Positions 7,347 to 7,546 of a DNA stretch of 7,546 bases are shown here, in pieces. Source of the stretch: Tannerella sp. (lineage in GTDB: Bacteria; Bacteroidota; Bacteroidia; Bacteroidales; Tannerellaceae). Where the stretch lies: positions 1 to 7,546 of the forward strand of contig JAITMT010000311.1 in the NCBI GenBank assembly GCA_031277235.1. Direction: 5' to 3'. The notes under the pieces are model-generated. The model saw nothing but the letters and a program-made list of their open reading frames with translations. It was not told the DNA's origin and did not search any database. A program made the translations under genes and the position numbers. Within the stretch, counting starts at the first letter, position 1. Each line of letters starts with the position of its first letter.

Positions 7347-7364
7347 AGTCTGTTTTTTCAGACT
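7347..7364 (-). promoter_or_regulatory. Perfect inverted repeat in the leader of the restriction-modification gene
   Basis: AGTCTG, six A and CAGACT on the minus strand form a perfect 6-pair stem with a 6-base loop, ending 6 bases before the ATG at 7340. The predicted transcription start falls at or next to its first base, so the whole short leader would be this hairpin. It could act as an RNA 5' stem-loop or as a DNA operator. It does not look like a terminator because no T run follows. Confidence 0.5.
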
Positions 7365-7365
7365 G

Positions 7366-7396
7366 CAAAGATATATTTTTTTCGTTCAAAACCAAA
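7366..7396 (-). promoter_or_regulatory. Bacteroidota-type promoter for the restriction-modification gene
   Basis: On the minus strand TTTG (7393-7396) is followed after 19 bases by TATCTTTG (7366-7373), an exact TAnnTTTG match followed by C. Transcription should start around 7362-7363, giving a leader of only about 23 nt. The promoter is divergent from that of hflX. Confidence 0.5.
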
Positions 7397-7433
7397 ATAA
7401 AATGTATTTGCGGAACCGTATTCGCCTCCGAAT

Positions 7434-7464
7434 ATTGCGCTTTTGATTTTATTGCTTATTTTTG
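7434..7464 (+). promoter_or_regulatory. Probable hflX promoter
   Basis: TATTTTTG (7457-7464) matches the Bacteroidota -7 element exactly. Nineteen bases upstream is ATTG (7434-7437), an imperfect -33 TTTG. Transcription would start near 7468, leaving a leader of about 15 nt before the ATG at 7483. Confidence 0.5.
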
Positions 7465-7482
7465 CAGAAATTAAGGGGCTGA

Positions 7483-7546
7483 ATGAAAGAATTTATCATA
7501 TCGGAAGCGAAGTCTGAAAACGCTGTATTGATCGGGCTTGTAACGC
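7483..7546 (+). CDS. hflX: GTPase HflX, N-terminal fragment (gene continues past window)
   Basis: Only 21 codons are present, starting MKEFIISEAKSENAVLIGLV. This matches my recollection of the N terminus of HflX in Bacteroidales, where the next segment is the glycine-rich HflX N-terminal domain and then a GTPase domain. HflX binds ribosomes and splits or rescues stalled 70S particles under stress. The ATG follows an exact -7 promoter element by 18 bases. A short G run (AAGGGG) ends 4 bases before the ATG, too close to be a good Shine-Dalgarno site. The call rests on a short N-terminal match only, with no GTPase motif visible. Confidence 0.5.
   Translation, partial: MKEFIISEAKSENAVLIGLVT

Noticed and set aside
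4365..7546. A multigene defence island
   Set aside because: Only one defence gene is visible. Its neighbours are clpB and hflX, which are core stress genes, so the window alone does not support an island.
1..7546. CRISPR array, tRNA or rRNA genes, insertion sequences
   Set aside because: No spaced direct repeats of CRISPR type, no cloverleaf or rRNA-like stretch, and no transposase or terminal inverted repeats were seen on either strand.

Overview
The window reads as chromosomal DNA of a Bacteroidota, probably order Bacteroidales. Three things point there. Every upstream region carries a promoter of the phylum's type (TTTG, about 20 bases, TAnnTTTG). Most starts lack a Shine-Dalgarno site. 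The first residues of the right-edge gene (MKEFIISEAKSENAVLIGLV) match what I recall of Bacteroidales HflX. This is motif reading by eye; no database was searched.

Layout, left to right. (1) 1-1427, minus strand, cut by the left edge: a membrane protein with an N-terminal four-helix DoxX domain, then an internal twin-arginine-like motif with a fifth helix, then an aldo/keto-reductase-like domain. (2) 1428-1672: its promoter, the bidirectional-looking terminator of the next gene, and a degenerate 7-base repeat. (3) 1673-4261, minus: complete ClpB disaggregase with a strong Shine-Dalgarno site. (4) 4262-4364: clpB promoter and a weak candidate terminator. (5) 4365-7340, minus: a 991-residue single-chain restriction-modification enzyme (type IIG, Eco57I/TaqI-like) joining a PD-(D/E)xK nuclease, an N6-adenine methyltransferase and a target recognition region. 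It has an in-frame 7-base tandem repeat in its middle. (6) 7341-7482: divergent promoters, with a perfect hairpin at the start of the restriction gene's transcript. (7) 7483-7546, plus: the first codons of hflX.

The genes do not form one pathway. ClpB and HflX are stress and housekeeping functions, the restriction enzyme is a solitary accessory defence gene between them, and the DoxX fusion is a separate transcription unit. I see no transposase, integrase, CRISPR array, RNA gene or multigene defence cassette. The two most noteworthy items are the DoxX / internal-Tat / reductase-like architecture and the heptanucleotide repeat in the restriction enzyme. Gain or loss of one repeat unit would truncate that enzyme, so it could be a phase switch.

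[Form note: the original gave no confidence for any feature; the 0.5 in each is a placeholder required by the schema, not an estimate.]
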